Assembly: GCF_001522545.3 (NCBI RefSeq)
Contig: NC_031783.1
Span: forward strand, 2,083,790 to 2,147,789
Length of the DNA: 64,000 bases
Direction of reading: 5' to 3'
Source of the DNA: Parus major
Lineage: Eukaryota > Chordata > Aves > Passeriformes > Paridae
Shown here piece after piece: positions 27,201 to 39,200 of this stretch (its first letter is position 1; each line of letters starts with the position of its first letter). Made by a program: the position numbers and the translations under genes. The notes beneath the pieces are model-generated. The model did no database searches. It had not been told where the DNA came from and saw only the letters and a list, made by a program, of their open reading frames with translations.

Positions 27201-30200
27201 TCTGCAGGGGAAGCCCTACTTGATCCTGACCCTGCTTTATCCCCGCAGTCCTGGATTCCCACGGGGACCAGCTGCAGAGCCTGACCTGGAAGCGAGATGG
27301 CCACCTCCTGGGCACCTCCTGCAAGGTGAGCAGTGCCCAGGGGTGACCTCGCCATGGCACGGCATGGATGGGCTGTGCCAGCTGCTGGATGCACCCTGAT
27401 CCTGGGCGGCACCCGTTTCACAGAATCCCAGAATGATTTGAGTTGGAAGGGACCTTAAAGCTCGTCTCGTTCCACCCCCTGTCACGGGCCGGGACACCTT
27501 ATTTTAGCCCGGGGTGCTCAGAGCTCCATCCGGTCTGGCCTGGAACGCTTCCAGGCATGGGGAGCGTGGAGGGACGGGAAGTTTTGGGGTGGAAAAGGGC
27601 AGGAGCGGGGTCAGCGAGCCCGAAGGGAGGCGGGCGGGGAGCAGCACTAGATGGCGCCGGCCGCTCGCTGCGGGACGCGCGGGGGCCGCGGCCGGGCGGG
27701 CGTGGCTGAGCGTGCAAGGGGAGCGTGCAAGGGGAGCGTGCAAGGGGAGCGTGCAAGGGGGGAGCGTGCAAGGGGAGCGTGCAAGGGGGGAGCGTGCAAG
27801 GGGGGAGCGTGCAAGGGGGGAGCGTGCAAGGGGGGAGCGTGCAAGGGGAGCGTGCAAGCCACGAGCACCCCAGGCCGTGCCCGAAGGCTCGGAGAACAGC
27901 TCTGAGCTCACAGCCCCAGGCTGGGAGCACAGCCCGCGCCGAGCCGAGGGAGAGCGAAGGGTTTGCGGGGGGAGCCCCGCGGTGCGCCCCGAGGGGAGCC
28001 CGGAGCCCGGCCCAGCGTGCAGGGCCAGGCTGCGGGATGGGTCGGAGTCCCAGCTCATGGATGGAGGCCCGTGCCCAGCGTGCGAGCTGGCTCAGAGGGC
28101 ACAAGGCCAAGCCGTGCCAGCTGGGGCGCAGATCAGCCCCTGTGCTGCGTGGCTCTGGCCAGAGTGTGTGCTCCCCAAACAGCACCCTGGCCCTACTTTG
28201 AAGGCTCCCTCCTTTTCTGGGAGCAGTTTTGAGGGTGTCAGGGTCCTGGTGAGGCTCTGGGGTTGCCTCCCTGCCCACAGTATGGGAGAACACAGTGCAA
28301 GCCATCCATAGAAATAGGCACTGCAGGCAGGAGAGTGATGGGCAGGGAGGGGAGGGATGCTCACTGCAGCCTTCTGCCCAATGCATCCTGACATCCTGCT
28401 GGCCCCGAGGTCCTTAACCCTCCTGTTTTCTTTTATCTCACCAGGACAAGAAACTGCGGATCTTTGACCCCCGAGCAGGCCCAGCTGCCTCCCAGGTACT
28501 GTCCCTTTTGGATGTGCTGCAGGCAGCCCTGCCCAACCTTTTGTCTGCAGGGGGGTGAGCTTTGGTCCCCCAAACCATCCCAGCCCTGGCTGGGCTTGAG
28601 AGATGCAAGCAGCTGAAGGCAGGGGGAATAGGACTGTCCCCTTAACCCTGGAGAGGTTTGGCAGGGGGGGCCCTGCTCTCCCACTAGGCCAGGGAGCACA
28701 GCACAGTGGCACGTGCCAGGCGAGCCCTGTGGGTGTGAGGGCTCTGGGCTCCTGGGCTCTGCAGGCTCCTGGGCTCTGCTCTGCCCTCTGGGAGCCAGAC
28801 CAAAGGCTCTTGGGGACGAGGGCAAGGGCTGGGCGGTCAGATCCGCACAACTCAGCAAATAACAGTGATTAGGAAATAAGTAGAGAATTTAAGCCTTGAC
28901 GTCAAGTTCAAACAGCCTCTTATTAGAGGTTTCCTGTGGCTTGGGGCTCTGGCTGCAGAAGGGGCTGGAAGGCCTTGGGAAGGGAGGGATGCAGTGGAGA
29001 GCAGGGTGAGCTGGCTGCAGTGGACTCTGGATTCGTGGTGGATCTCCTGCTGCCTGTGGGCTCGGGAAGCCAATGGCCTCTGGTGACAATGCTCAGGCAC
29101 AGCAGTAACCCAGGCACTGATGGAAGAGACCTGGAGCTCCAGTGCTGCACCAGGACTTTCCACCTGCTCTTGCACATAACCCAGGTGCTGAGCTCCCCAA
29201 AAGCCCCTGCGTGCTTCCTGCAGTACAAATGATGCCCTGACCCTTCAGGCAGCCTTATAAACACCCCACCACAAAAAATAAACACAAACCCGGTGGTGAC
29301 ACGTGCAGACGAGCCAGGGCAAAGTGCTCCCAGCACTCCAGCAGCTGCCACGATCCTGTCCTGCTCCAGTTGCCACTCAGCATGGCTGGAAGATCCCATT
29401 CTCTACTCCAAAATTTATCCACCACCGGCCTCAGTGCTCCCCTCCCCTCCTGGTCCCCCTTCTCCCCCTGCCAGACCTGTCTGATGGCGGAGCTGTGAGT
29501 GCGATGGGCTCGAGCCAAGTCTCTTGGGGAGGGTGGACTCTGTCTCACTGAGCTATTAAAAATAACGTGTGAATGATGGTGGCTGTTCAAAGCAGGCAGT
29601 TCACTTCCCTCCCTGCTGTCTGATCCAGCCTGGGGCCGGCGCTCCGTGTTTGCCAAGAGAAATATGCACCTTCACTGCCGCGGCCCTGCCCCGGCCGGCT
29701 CGCAATGGATGGAGATGTTTAGTCTTGGAGAAGTGCTCTGCTGAAGGGGAAAACTTTAAAGTGCCATAAATCCTCTGGAAGTTTGCGCAGGGCTTGCTTA
29801 GCCAAGAGGAATAACACTCCTGGGTTTTGTTCTTTTCTTTTTTCCCCATTGCTGGAGGGCTGGGTTAGTTGGAAAGTCTCCTTCTCCCCCCAGGCCAGCG
29901 CGGTTACAGAACCGGGTGATGCTGGGGCCGCCGTGCGGTGCCAGCACCTCGCAGGCTCCTGGCTTTGAAGTTGCCTGTTTTTTTGCAGAGGTGAGCTGCA
30001 GGATGGGTTTCCCAGCTGTGCTGGCCCCTGCAGCACCGTGGGCTGGGTTTCCTCACAGCCAGCACAGGGTCCTGCTGCCGGCTCACCCTGGTCCCTCCGT
30101 GGAGCTGAGAGCCAGCCCCAGGCTGCTCCTCCGGCTGGATTTCTTAATTTGCCAAGCCTGCCTCATTAAACATTCCTTTGTTTAGAGCAGGGGAAAAGAA

Positions 30201-33200
30201 TGAGAAGGAGCTAAAATAAGAAGCTCAGGGAGGAGGGGTCGCTCCTCCTAGTACCTGCTGCTGCTCTCAGGTGCCATGGATGTGGCACACATGGGGCTGG
30301 GGACTGAGGTGGGTGACAAAGAGGGTGACTGACAGGCTGCCCACACCCCGTGGCCATGTCCCCGCCAGGACCTGACCCCCCATTCCTGGCTACGCCCGTG
30401 GCAGCTATTTTGAGCACATCCCAGCAGCGGGCAGACGTGTGTGACGCAGCGTGGCCGGGGTCTGGCTGACCCTGTGGGGTGCCTGGTATGTACCCAGGGC
30501 CATGATTTCCCTTGGGACAGCAGTGGCCTCATCCTGCTGGATCCCCATCCCTTTGTTGCAGCCCCGTTGTGAGCATCAGGGCTGTCCTGGGTCCTGCCTT
30601 GCCACCCCCTGCAGCCACGCTCCCGCTGCTGGCTGGGTCCAGGTCCAAGCACCACTGTTGTTCCAAAGAATTCTGTGAGTTCTGTGCTCTGCCTTATCCC
30701 CTCCCAAGGCCGCGCTGCCCCGGCCTGTCCTCCCCTCCCACAGGCTGGTGGTCGCCCTCCTCGCCTTGACCCTCCCCCTGGAAGCGATTCACATCCTCTC
30801 CCTTGCGGCTTTGGCCCTGCCGAGGCTCAGTGTCGCAGTTCCTGTCCTCACCCTCCTGCAATCCCCGTGCAAACCCCACCAAAGGTCCCTCCCGTGTCCC
30901 CTGGGTCCTGCCCTTGGTGGGACAGGGGACACAAGGCTGAGCAGGGAGCTTGAGCAGCGGGAAGCTCCATGCCCGTGCCATGCCCAGCTCATGCCTCAGG
31001 TGTGTCCCCAGCACAGTGGAGGGCAGTGATTCGCATATGCTGTGGGCTATTAAGGTGGCATCTCTGCTTGCCCACTGCTCTGGGCACCTTCCCCTGGGTA
31101 CAGAGCCCACGGGCCGCATCCTCCTCCACACATGGAGCTGTGCAGGTCGGTGCGAGGGGCTGTGTGTGCATCTGGCCAGCACCTGGCTCCCGGGACAGGC
31201 CTGGGACAGGCACCCTCCGTGTGGAGCTGCGGGGCAGCCGCTGAGCGCGGCCAGTGTGGGATGGAGAGGAGCCGGCTCCGTTCTCACGAGAAACTTCCTC
31301 CGCCGGCGTTCGGGCAGGGCCGGGGGCGAGGGAACGGCCGCGCACCGGGGCAGCGCACGCCCCGCTCACGTCCTAATGAGCTGTGCTAATGAGCGGGGCC
31401 GGGGCTGAGGGCGCCCGGGGACAGCTGGGAGAGTGTCCCTGGGGGTTTGTCCCCGCCGGGGGTTTGTCCCCACAGCTCGTGGGCTGTGCCGGGGGCAGAG
31501 CTCAGTGATGGGCAGCAGCCGATGCTCACAGACCAAGCACAGCCGGTGCTGTCCCAGCCCTGCTCAAGGTCTCGGGGGAAAGAGGGACTCCAGCCCCTGT
31601 CCCAAACCACAGCCGCCATCCCGTGGACGACATCAGCTGTGCCACAGTGGGAGATACACCATGGAGAGGGTCCCTGGGGGCAGCGTGGCCATGGTGCAGG
31701 GTGATGCTGTGGAAAGCCAGGTTTGGGGTGATCTGGCTGTGCCCACAGCCAGAGCTCCATGGACCCTGACATGTCGCCTCTGTCCAGGATCCAGCTGTCG
31801 GCCCAGGGCTGGCTGGGGACCGCTTGTCATCATCAGGGAGGCGCATCAGGACATAGAGAGACTTCAGCCTTCCTCCCACTGTTCCATCATCACGGTATCC
31901 CACGCTGGGGTCACCCCAGGGGTACCTGACTCCCAGCCTCGGCAGCAGCTTCCTCCAGGCTGGGGGAAGGTCCACAGCATCCCACATTCCCAAGGAGACC
32001 GTGGGAAGCTATGAAAAAGTTGGCCTGACTCTGGGCAGCCTATTTATAGCACCGCACGCTCGGCGCTCTCATGCTTCTGTTCCCCAGCGTAGCTGCACGG
32101 GACTGTTTATATTTCCTCTGCTCCGCTTCCCCCTCGGCCGTCCTTCCCAGGAATGCCGCTTGGTATGGCAGACATGGGGAAGTCGAGGAGGATTTGGAAT
32201 GAGCCAGAGGCATCTCAAGGGGTGTGGGTGTGCAGTGGCACTGGCTCGCCCTCGCCTGGGTGCCCATCCCTCCCATTGGGAATGGCCTCACCAGCTCAGG
32301 CCCACACAGGTTGGCATCTCCATGACTGGGGCTGGGGCTCCTCATGGTATTTCAGGAGCCCCAGCCTGTGCCTGACCTGGGACTCCTGGCAGGCTCCTCT
32401 CCAGAGGGCAAAGGTGTTTGGGGATTTGAGGGCATCATAGGAGGGCTTGTGGGGCTGGTGGCTGCAGGAAGAGGGGAGAGGCAGTGGAGGAGGGCTGGGA
32501 GCTGGGGGCTGCAGCCTGCCCACCCCTCTGGCCAGTGAGTCCCCCTCTCCTGCCCAGGGAGGGAGGTCCTGCTCCCATCCCAGCCTTGTGGTGTCTGTGC
32601 CCACTGGAGCCCACCCACCCTTCTGCCCCTGCTGGCCCCACAGCATCCTCTGGGACACGGCCTTGGCCTCACTGAGGGCAGGAGGGGTTGCATGGGGGCT
32701 GTGCTGGTGGTGAGGGGAGAGGCAGAGCGTGTGTGACACACAGACACCACACACCTGGCAGAGGGCAGGGCCAGTGCTGGCAGTGTGATGGCTGCTGGAG
32801 CAGCCCCACAGCTCTGTGGGATCTCTGCAGTCCCCTGGGGCAGGTGACTGCTCCTGGTCTCCTTGAGCTCTGGGCAGAGACCAGGAGCAGGGCTAGCCTG
32901 GGAGAGGCTGCTCTGTTCTCCTGGTTACCTCTGGAGTAACTGGGATTTGGCAAGGGAAAGAGATCACTCACATTCTTGTTCGGAGAGGAGGATTCGGTGC
33001 GTGGTTAACCCTCTCGGCTCCCGGGAAGCCGTTCCTCCTGCTGCCCACAGCCTCGTGGCGTGTGCAAGGAGCAACGGCTTCCCCATATGCAAGGACCCGG
33101 ACTGGGTGTCTGTCCCCAGAGACCCCCACAGTGCCTGGCCAGGGGAGAGCCTTCCTGCCCTGGCACCCCCTGGCAAGGGGATAGCTCAGCCTGGCACTGG

Positions 33201-36200
33201 TGCCTCCTGTGCCCACGCAGATCCCGCTGCTGGGGTTGCTTCCCACGGGGATCAGATATCCGTGGGCTGTTAGCCATGCTCATGGGCTGTTAGCCACGGG
33301 CAGGGCTGAGCTGTCCCAGCCCTGCCAGCCACGGGGGCTCTGCCAAGAGCAGAGCTTTGAACCCCCCGGCCACCTCCCAGCCCCAGGGCTCTGCCCTGCG
33401 CTCCCACCTCCGGCTCTCCCTGCCCTGCATCCGGCTCAGGGTGACGGCTCTCGGGGAGACAGGGAGCAGCCTCGGCTTTGTGTGGGGCTCTCCCAGGCAG
33501 CCGCGGAGCCGAAGCGGCCGCTCCCTGCGGGCAGCTGTTCCCAGCTCCCCGACCCCGCCGCATCGCTGCCAACAGCTGCGTCCGACACGCCGGCCCTGGG
33601 CCCCCCGCAGCCCCCGGGGCTGCACGGGGAGAAGGGCTGGGGACTCCCATGGCAACCAGCACCTTACCCCAGCCTGCCTAGGAGGGATGGGTTGAGACTA
33701 AGAGAAAACCCTGAAAACTCTCCCCATGCAGCCGATCTGGCTCCGAGGGGGGGAGGGGGGGTCACAGGCTCCCCCCAGCCTGGGCTGCCCAAAACCGGCA
33801 GGGCTGAATCCCTGCAATGGGCGGGAGGAGCCTGGGCTGCCTGGGCACCGGCAGGGAGCTGGGAGGCTTCCTTGGATCCCTGCGTGCTGGCCCAGAGCTG
33901 GTGGGCTCCTTGCAGCCTGCCGGGAGGACAAGCGGCTCAGGAGGGACGCCCATCCCTTGGCTGGTTCCCTGCTCCCGGGCTTCCAGCATCACTCCGGGAA
34001 AGGTGCCAGGGTCTCTGCCCAGCTCTGCCAGCCCCAGGGGTCCACAGCAGCCCCACGGGTGTCCCAGGGCTGAACCACACCAGTGTCCACTCTCAGTGCC
34101 AGGCCACACGGCTCGGTCCCTGCCAAGACCCTCTGCACCAGGGGAGCTGCTGTCCGCACGCTCACCTCTGGCAACATCTGCACGGGCTGAGCACGGAGCC
34201 CCAGCCTCCCGCATACTTGCTGCCATACGTACAGCTCAGCCGGGATGGAACTAATGCAGAAAACATGGCCCTGCGCCTCAGCCGGCACGCCGGGGGCTGG
34301 GAGCGCCGCGGCAGCGCCCTGCCTGCCCTCCTCCAGCCCTGCCACCGCCCCGGGGCTGCCGCTGCTGCCAGCGGGTCCGGGGCACCCGCGGGACCCAGGG
34401 GTTATGGGATCTGCAGATGCTGAGCTGTGGCTGCCGCAGCTTAGGTGCAGAAGTGCTCTCCTGGCTGACGCGCGGGCTGGCCCCGACTCCTGGAGTTTCC
34501 ATCCCTCTTGGCACCGATCCTGGGACACGTTCCCTTCTCCAGGTCCTTTCCCTGCCGGGCGCTGGGTTCGCTGCCAGCGTGCTGGCGGTGGGGACCAGGC
34601 CCCTCCTGCCCCACATCCTGGCCCTGCGGTTGGGAGCGCCGGGCTCAGCTTGGCCAGCGCTGCCTCTTCCAAGCGAGCCGTGTTTGTGCTGGCAGGGCAG
34701 CTGGCGTGACGGAGCCAGGGCACAACAAGCTTGGCACCGCACGCCTGCTCCCACCCTGGCTCTCTCCAGACAGTGGCACCACTCTGGGGCTGGAGGCTGC
34801 TCCAGCAGAGCTGCTCCAGTGAGGGGTGGGAGGTGCGGCCCCTCCATGGCCCCTCTCCGGCTGCCGCGGTGGCAGAGCCTCGCTGGCGGTCACAGTGGGG
34901 TCGTGGCCGGTGGTCACAGTGCTCGCACCAAGGGGGATGCAGCTCACGGCTCCTCCGTGGGCACAATCGGTGCTCACCCCACCCCTCCTGCCCCCACACC
35001 TGGTGCCCCTGCCCTGTCCTGGAAGCACCGTGCCGGGTTTGGCTCTGGCAGAGCCCTCCGCTTTCCCTGCCAGCTCTGAACTCGTTAGCAGCCAGTTCTT
35101 GGCGCTCCTCAGTGAGAACAAGGGGCTGCGAGCGCCGCCTGTGCCGCGGGCCAAGGCTGGCTGCCGGCTCCCACTGGGGCGCCGGGAACCGCAGGACCCA
35201 TCTGGGGACCACATGGGAGCCGGGAAACACCCGCTGACAGCCCCGTGGAAGCTCTTCCCCTCCTATCCTCAGCAGGACCACGATGGGGACAGGATGTGGG
35301 TTGGGGGTCCCACCCCCACAGGGAGCCCAGGGGAGAGGTGAAGCAGGGCAGGGGATTAGAGCAGTCTGGTGAACGTGGCCAGGCTCAGTTTGCCGTGTTT
35401 CAGTAGCCTCTGGGCACACACGGGGCATCCAGCTCCAGGAGCCAGGATTCAGCACGGATAAAGAGCCTGGAGGTGCAGCCAGGGAAGTAAGTCCTTCTGT
35501 CATCATCACCATGGCAGAGCCTCCTCTTGCGTGGCATGGAGCAGCTTCTTCACAGCACTCTGTCCCCCTCACCCTGGGTGAGAGCCCTGGGGATGTGGGA
35601 GCCATCCCGTGGCCTGTCACACTCACGTTACCTGCTCCCACCCTCCAGTGCTTGCTGGGAGCTGGGCCAGCTGCTCCACGAGGCAACCACGCTGGCATGG
35701 GAGGGAGTCAGGGCTGTCACTGCTTGCAGGCTGTCCCCACTGCTTTGTCCCCAGGGCAGTTCTCAGCAGAGCCAGCAGCCAGCACTCGGGGCAGTTCACA
35801 ACCATGGCTGGTGAAGCACACGTCCCCTGAATGTGTCCAGTGTGGCTGGCAGCAGTACTGAGAGCCCTGTCTCCTGTGCCTTGCAGAGTGTCCCGGGACA
35901 TGACAACAACAAGGACTCCCGGCTGCTCTGGATGGGCTCCAGCGATTTCCTCATCTCCGTCGGGTTCAGCCAGGTACGTCCTCACCAGGAAGGTGGCCCT
36001 GGCACCACTGGCATGTTCCAGCCCAGTAGTTGCTCCCTGAGGCTGCCAAGTGCTTTTTGCACGGCCTGTCCCCCATGAAAGCAGGAGGTCCCCTTGCCAA
36101 GTGCCCTGGCCCTTGCTGGGATGGTGGAAGGTGGCTGGCGAAGGCGGCGGCACCGCGGAGCCATCCAGGCAGCCCCGGTGCCCACTGACGCCGTGTCTGT

Positions 36201-39200
36201 GTCTCTGCAGATGCGGGAGCGGGAGGTGAAGCTGTGGGACACGCGGAAGCTCACCGGGGCGACTCTCACCGTGGCACTGGACACCTCACCTGGGTAGGGA
36301 CGGGGACTCAGCATGGGAGTGAGGGAGGGTGAGCAGTGGAGATGTCGTGGTCACAGACCCATCAGGAGCGTGGTGGTGGAGCAGGAGCTGGCAGGGAGCT
36401 CTTGGAACCAGCAGCTCTCAGCCACAAAGCTGGTGACAAAGCTGGGGACCGCACAGCCGCATCCCCATCACGGTTTTGGTGAGAGGGCAGAGAGAGTCCT
36501 GGTGAGGGCACAGAGGTGTTCTGTAGTGCTGTGGTGTGTGGTGGCACTGCTGGGGACAGCGTCTGAGGTGGCTGCTGGCTGGGTGGGCTTGTGCACTGGG
36601 GCAGCACCACGAGATGCTGCAGGCAAGTGAATCCCTTTGGCGCTGCTGGAACACCAGAGCAGCTCAGCCCTGGCCTCCCACTCCTGCCGTGCTTTGTGCC
36701 GCGGTGCCGTGCTGGCTGCCCAGCCAGCTGTGGCCGGGCTGCGCTCACCAGGCACCCCTGGGGAAGTGGAAAAGGAGCTTTGGTGGTGTAAGGGGTCAGT
36801 GCCCCTTGTCACGGCATGATGGAGCTGTCTCCATCTGCAGGGCACTGCCAAGGCTGGGAACCCTCCAGTTAGAGTTGACCTGGCCTCTCCCACGCTGCCC
36901 AGTGAGCTGGCCTGGCGTCACCATGTGGGCAAGGAAATGGGAGGAGGAGGAGGAGGAGGAGGCTGTCTTTTCATCCCACCAGGGTAATGGGGGTTTGGGG
37001 CACAGTACTTGTTGGGATGCACTGGAGGCCACCAGTTCTTCCCAGGGCTGCTGGCAAAGCACTGGCTTGCTGGGAGCCTCACTGTGTGCCGAGCTGGCTC
37101 TGTGATGGCCCGGGATGCTGGGGCAGGCTGGGTGGTCGGCAGCCAATGCAGGGCCTCTGGTGAGGGGCTGAGTGAGCTGTGACAGCCCCTTGGCTGCCCT
37201 GCCAGCAGCCCCCACACCAGTGTCAGCTCCAGGCCAGAGCTGGCAGCAGCCAGGACAGACAGGAGAGGAGAGGACCTGCCCTGGGCATGGTGGGGTGGTG
37301 TTGGTGTGATGAGAGCAGGGGGAGAGGCTGCCTGAGCATCCCTCACCCTCCTGCCAGCTGCCAGGGTAGCAGCTCCCAGCTCTCCTGCTCACCAGCTCTG
37401 CCAGTTCAGTGAGCAAAGGCCATCATCAGTGTCCACTGAACGCTCTCAGGGGAGGCTGAGGCTGCTACAAGGGGTCACCTCGGGGTCCATTATTGCTCTT
37501 GGCAGAGAATCCATTGGGAATTACCCCGAATCCTCGCTGGGCTGGGGCGAGCCAGCCGGGCTAAATGGGATGCAGGCGCTGCTGTGCTCGCCCCCCTCAG
37601 CACAGGCTGCAGTTATTTTGGCTGCCGGGTTTATCGGCGCAGGAATGCGGCTGGCGGGCGCTGCCTGCGCGTCACTCCGGGGCCCTCCGGCTGCGTGGCG
37701 GGGCCAGCCGAGAGGGGCTGGGGGCGGCGGGGGCGAGCGGAGACCCCCCCGTGCTGGGGAGGTGCTGTTTTTAGGCAACCGCGCCGGGGCCACCGCGCTT
37801 CCAGCCCCGAGCGCTCCCGCCTGTAAATCTGGCGGAGATGACAAATGGCGGAGGGGGATTTGGGCTGGCTCCCGGCGGAGGTGCCGAGCGGGGGCCGCGT
37901 TCTCCCTCCGGCAGAGTCATCCCGAGCACGGCCGCGACGCTCAGGAGCCGTGGAGCCTCGGCAAGGGCACGGGGCGGATGGTCTTGGGGTCACCAGATCA
38001 CCAGATCTGCTTGGGGCAGACCAAGAACCGGGGGACAGGCACTGAGCCCCGCCGGGATGGGGAGCAGCAGCGGGGCTGGCTGAGGATCTCCGGCGTGGCC
38101 CCGGGTGCCCAGCGTGGGGCACGGGGATGGTTTGGGCAGTGCAGCGGTGCCTGGGGAGCAGCAGCAGCAGCAGCAGCAGCTCGTTGAAACTCTTTGAGGA
38201 AGCAATCAGTGGGCGGGCAGGAAACTCATACCATTCATTACTGACGCCAGGCCGGCAGGAAGGGGAGTCCGCATCCCCACCGCATCCCTACCGCATCCCC
38301 ACCGCGCCCGCCGAACCGGCACCACGCTGCCCCATGGCACCCCAAAGCAGGACCATGGCGTGCCCCAAGGTGGGAGTCACCCCAGGGTGCTCACCCCAAT
38401 GCCCACAGCAGCACCAAACCCTTCAGGCTGGTTGTGCTCCTATCCAGCATCCCTGGAAGAGGGCAGAGTGGGAGGCACCAGCCCCATGGACCTCCACATG
38501 TGCCTTTTGGAGGTTCTGTTTCCAAATCCTGAGCAGGTGAGATATTTCTGACCACACAAACATCATTTTCAAAGCACCCCAAGCATGTCAGGGCCATGCT
38601 TAAGAGCTGACCCCCCCAATGCCCAGACCCTGAGGGAGCAGGAGGTGGGAGGTGTGGGTGGCCATGTCCCCTCTCCACATCCTGGTCCTCAATGTGCCAC
38701 CTCTGGGTACCTGATGTTCCTTCGGCTCAGGTTTTGTCCCCCCTGGCCCCCTTTAATTAGATCAAGGAGCAGCAGGGCAGGAGCCAGGAAGGGGCCTCAA
38801 TGGGTTATTGTTGCCCTAAATTGTAACCAGCACCAGCAGGGTTGGGTTACCGGCTCCAACTTGGGGTCACTGACCAGACCATGCTGCCGCACACCCGGCG
38901 GCCAGCGCAGCACTGCCCTGGGACGGTGCTGTCACCACCATGGTGACAGAAGAACAGCAGCTCCCTTGGCTCACTGCTTCTTTTGATATCCTGAAAATGT
39001 CCCCAGGGAGTCTCTGGGGTGCCACAGCCAGCTCAAGGCTATGGCTCAGGAGGGATGAGATTCCAAGGTCAGCAGAGGTCCCAGGAAGCCACACACCCCC
39101 CCATGGCATGTTCCAACAGTGGGCATGTCTCTCTAGGGCAGGATGGCTGAGGGATGGGGACAGCTGGATCGCCACCACCCTTCATGGTGCTAAGTCTGAC

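Larger units (their letters stand above)
28496..35886 (+). other. CORO7: CORO7 intron 7 (7.4 kb)
   Basis: I recognise no exon of another gene. AT-richer, non-repetitive islands in the GC-rich background, such as 28840-28930, 29690-29860, 30130-30230 and 32000-32130, look like candidate regulatory elements. Two clear sites are a 12-bp palindrome with a full CRE (TGACGTCA at 28897-28904) and a MEF2-type CTATTTATAG at 32040-32049. Long frames at 33.2-35.7 kb reflect GC content only. Confidence 0.5.

Noticed and set aside
27514..28311. 265-codon frame with ERARG/CKGG repeats
   Set aside because: It is a translation of the 13/15-bp minisatellite and CpG-rich DNA.
33200..35698. Long open frames (407 and 569 codons) in CORO7 intron 7
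   Set aside because: They are composed of Pro/Ala/Gly/Arg, overlap each other on opposite strands and have no recognisable domain; high GC lowers stop frequency.
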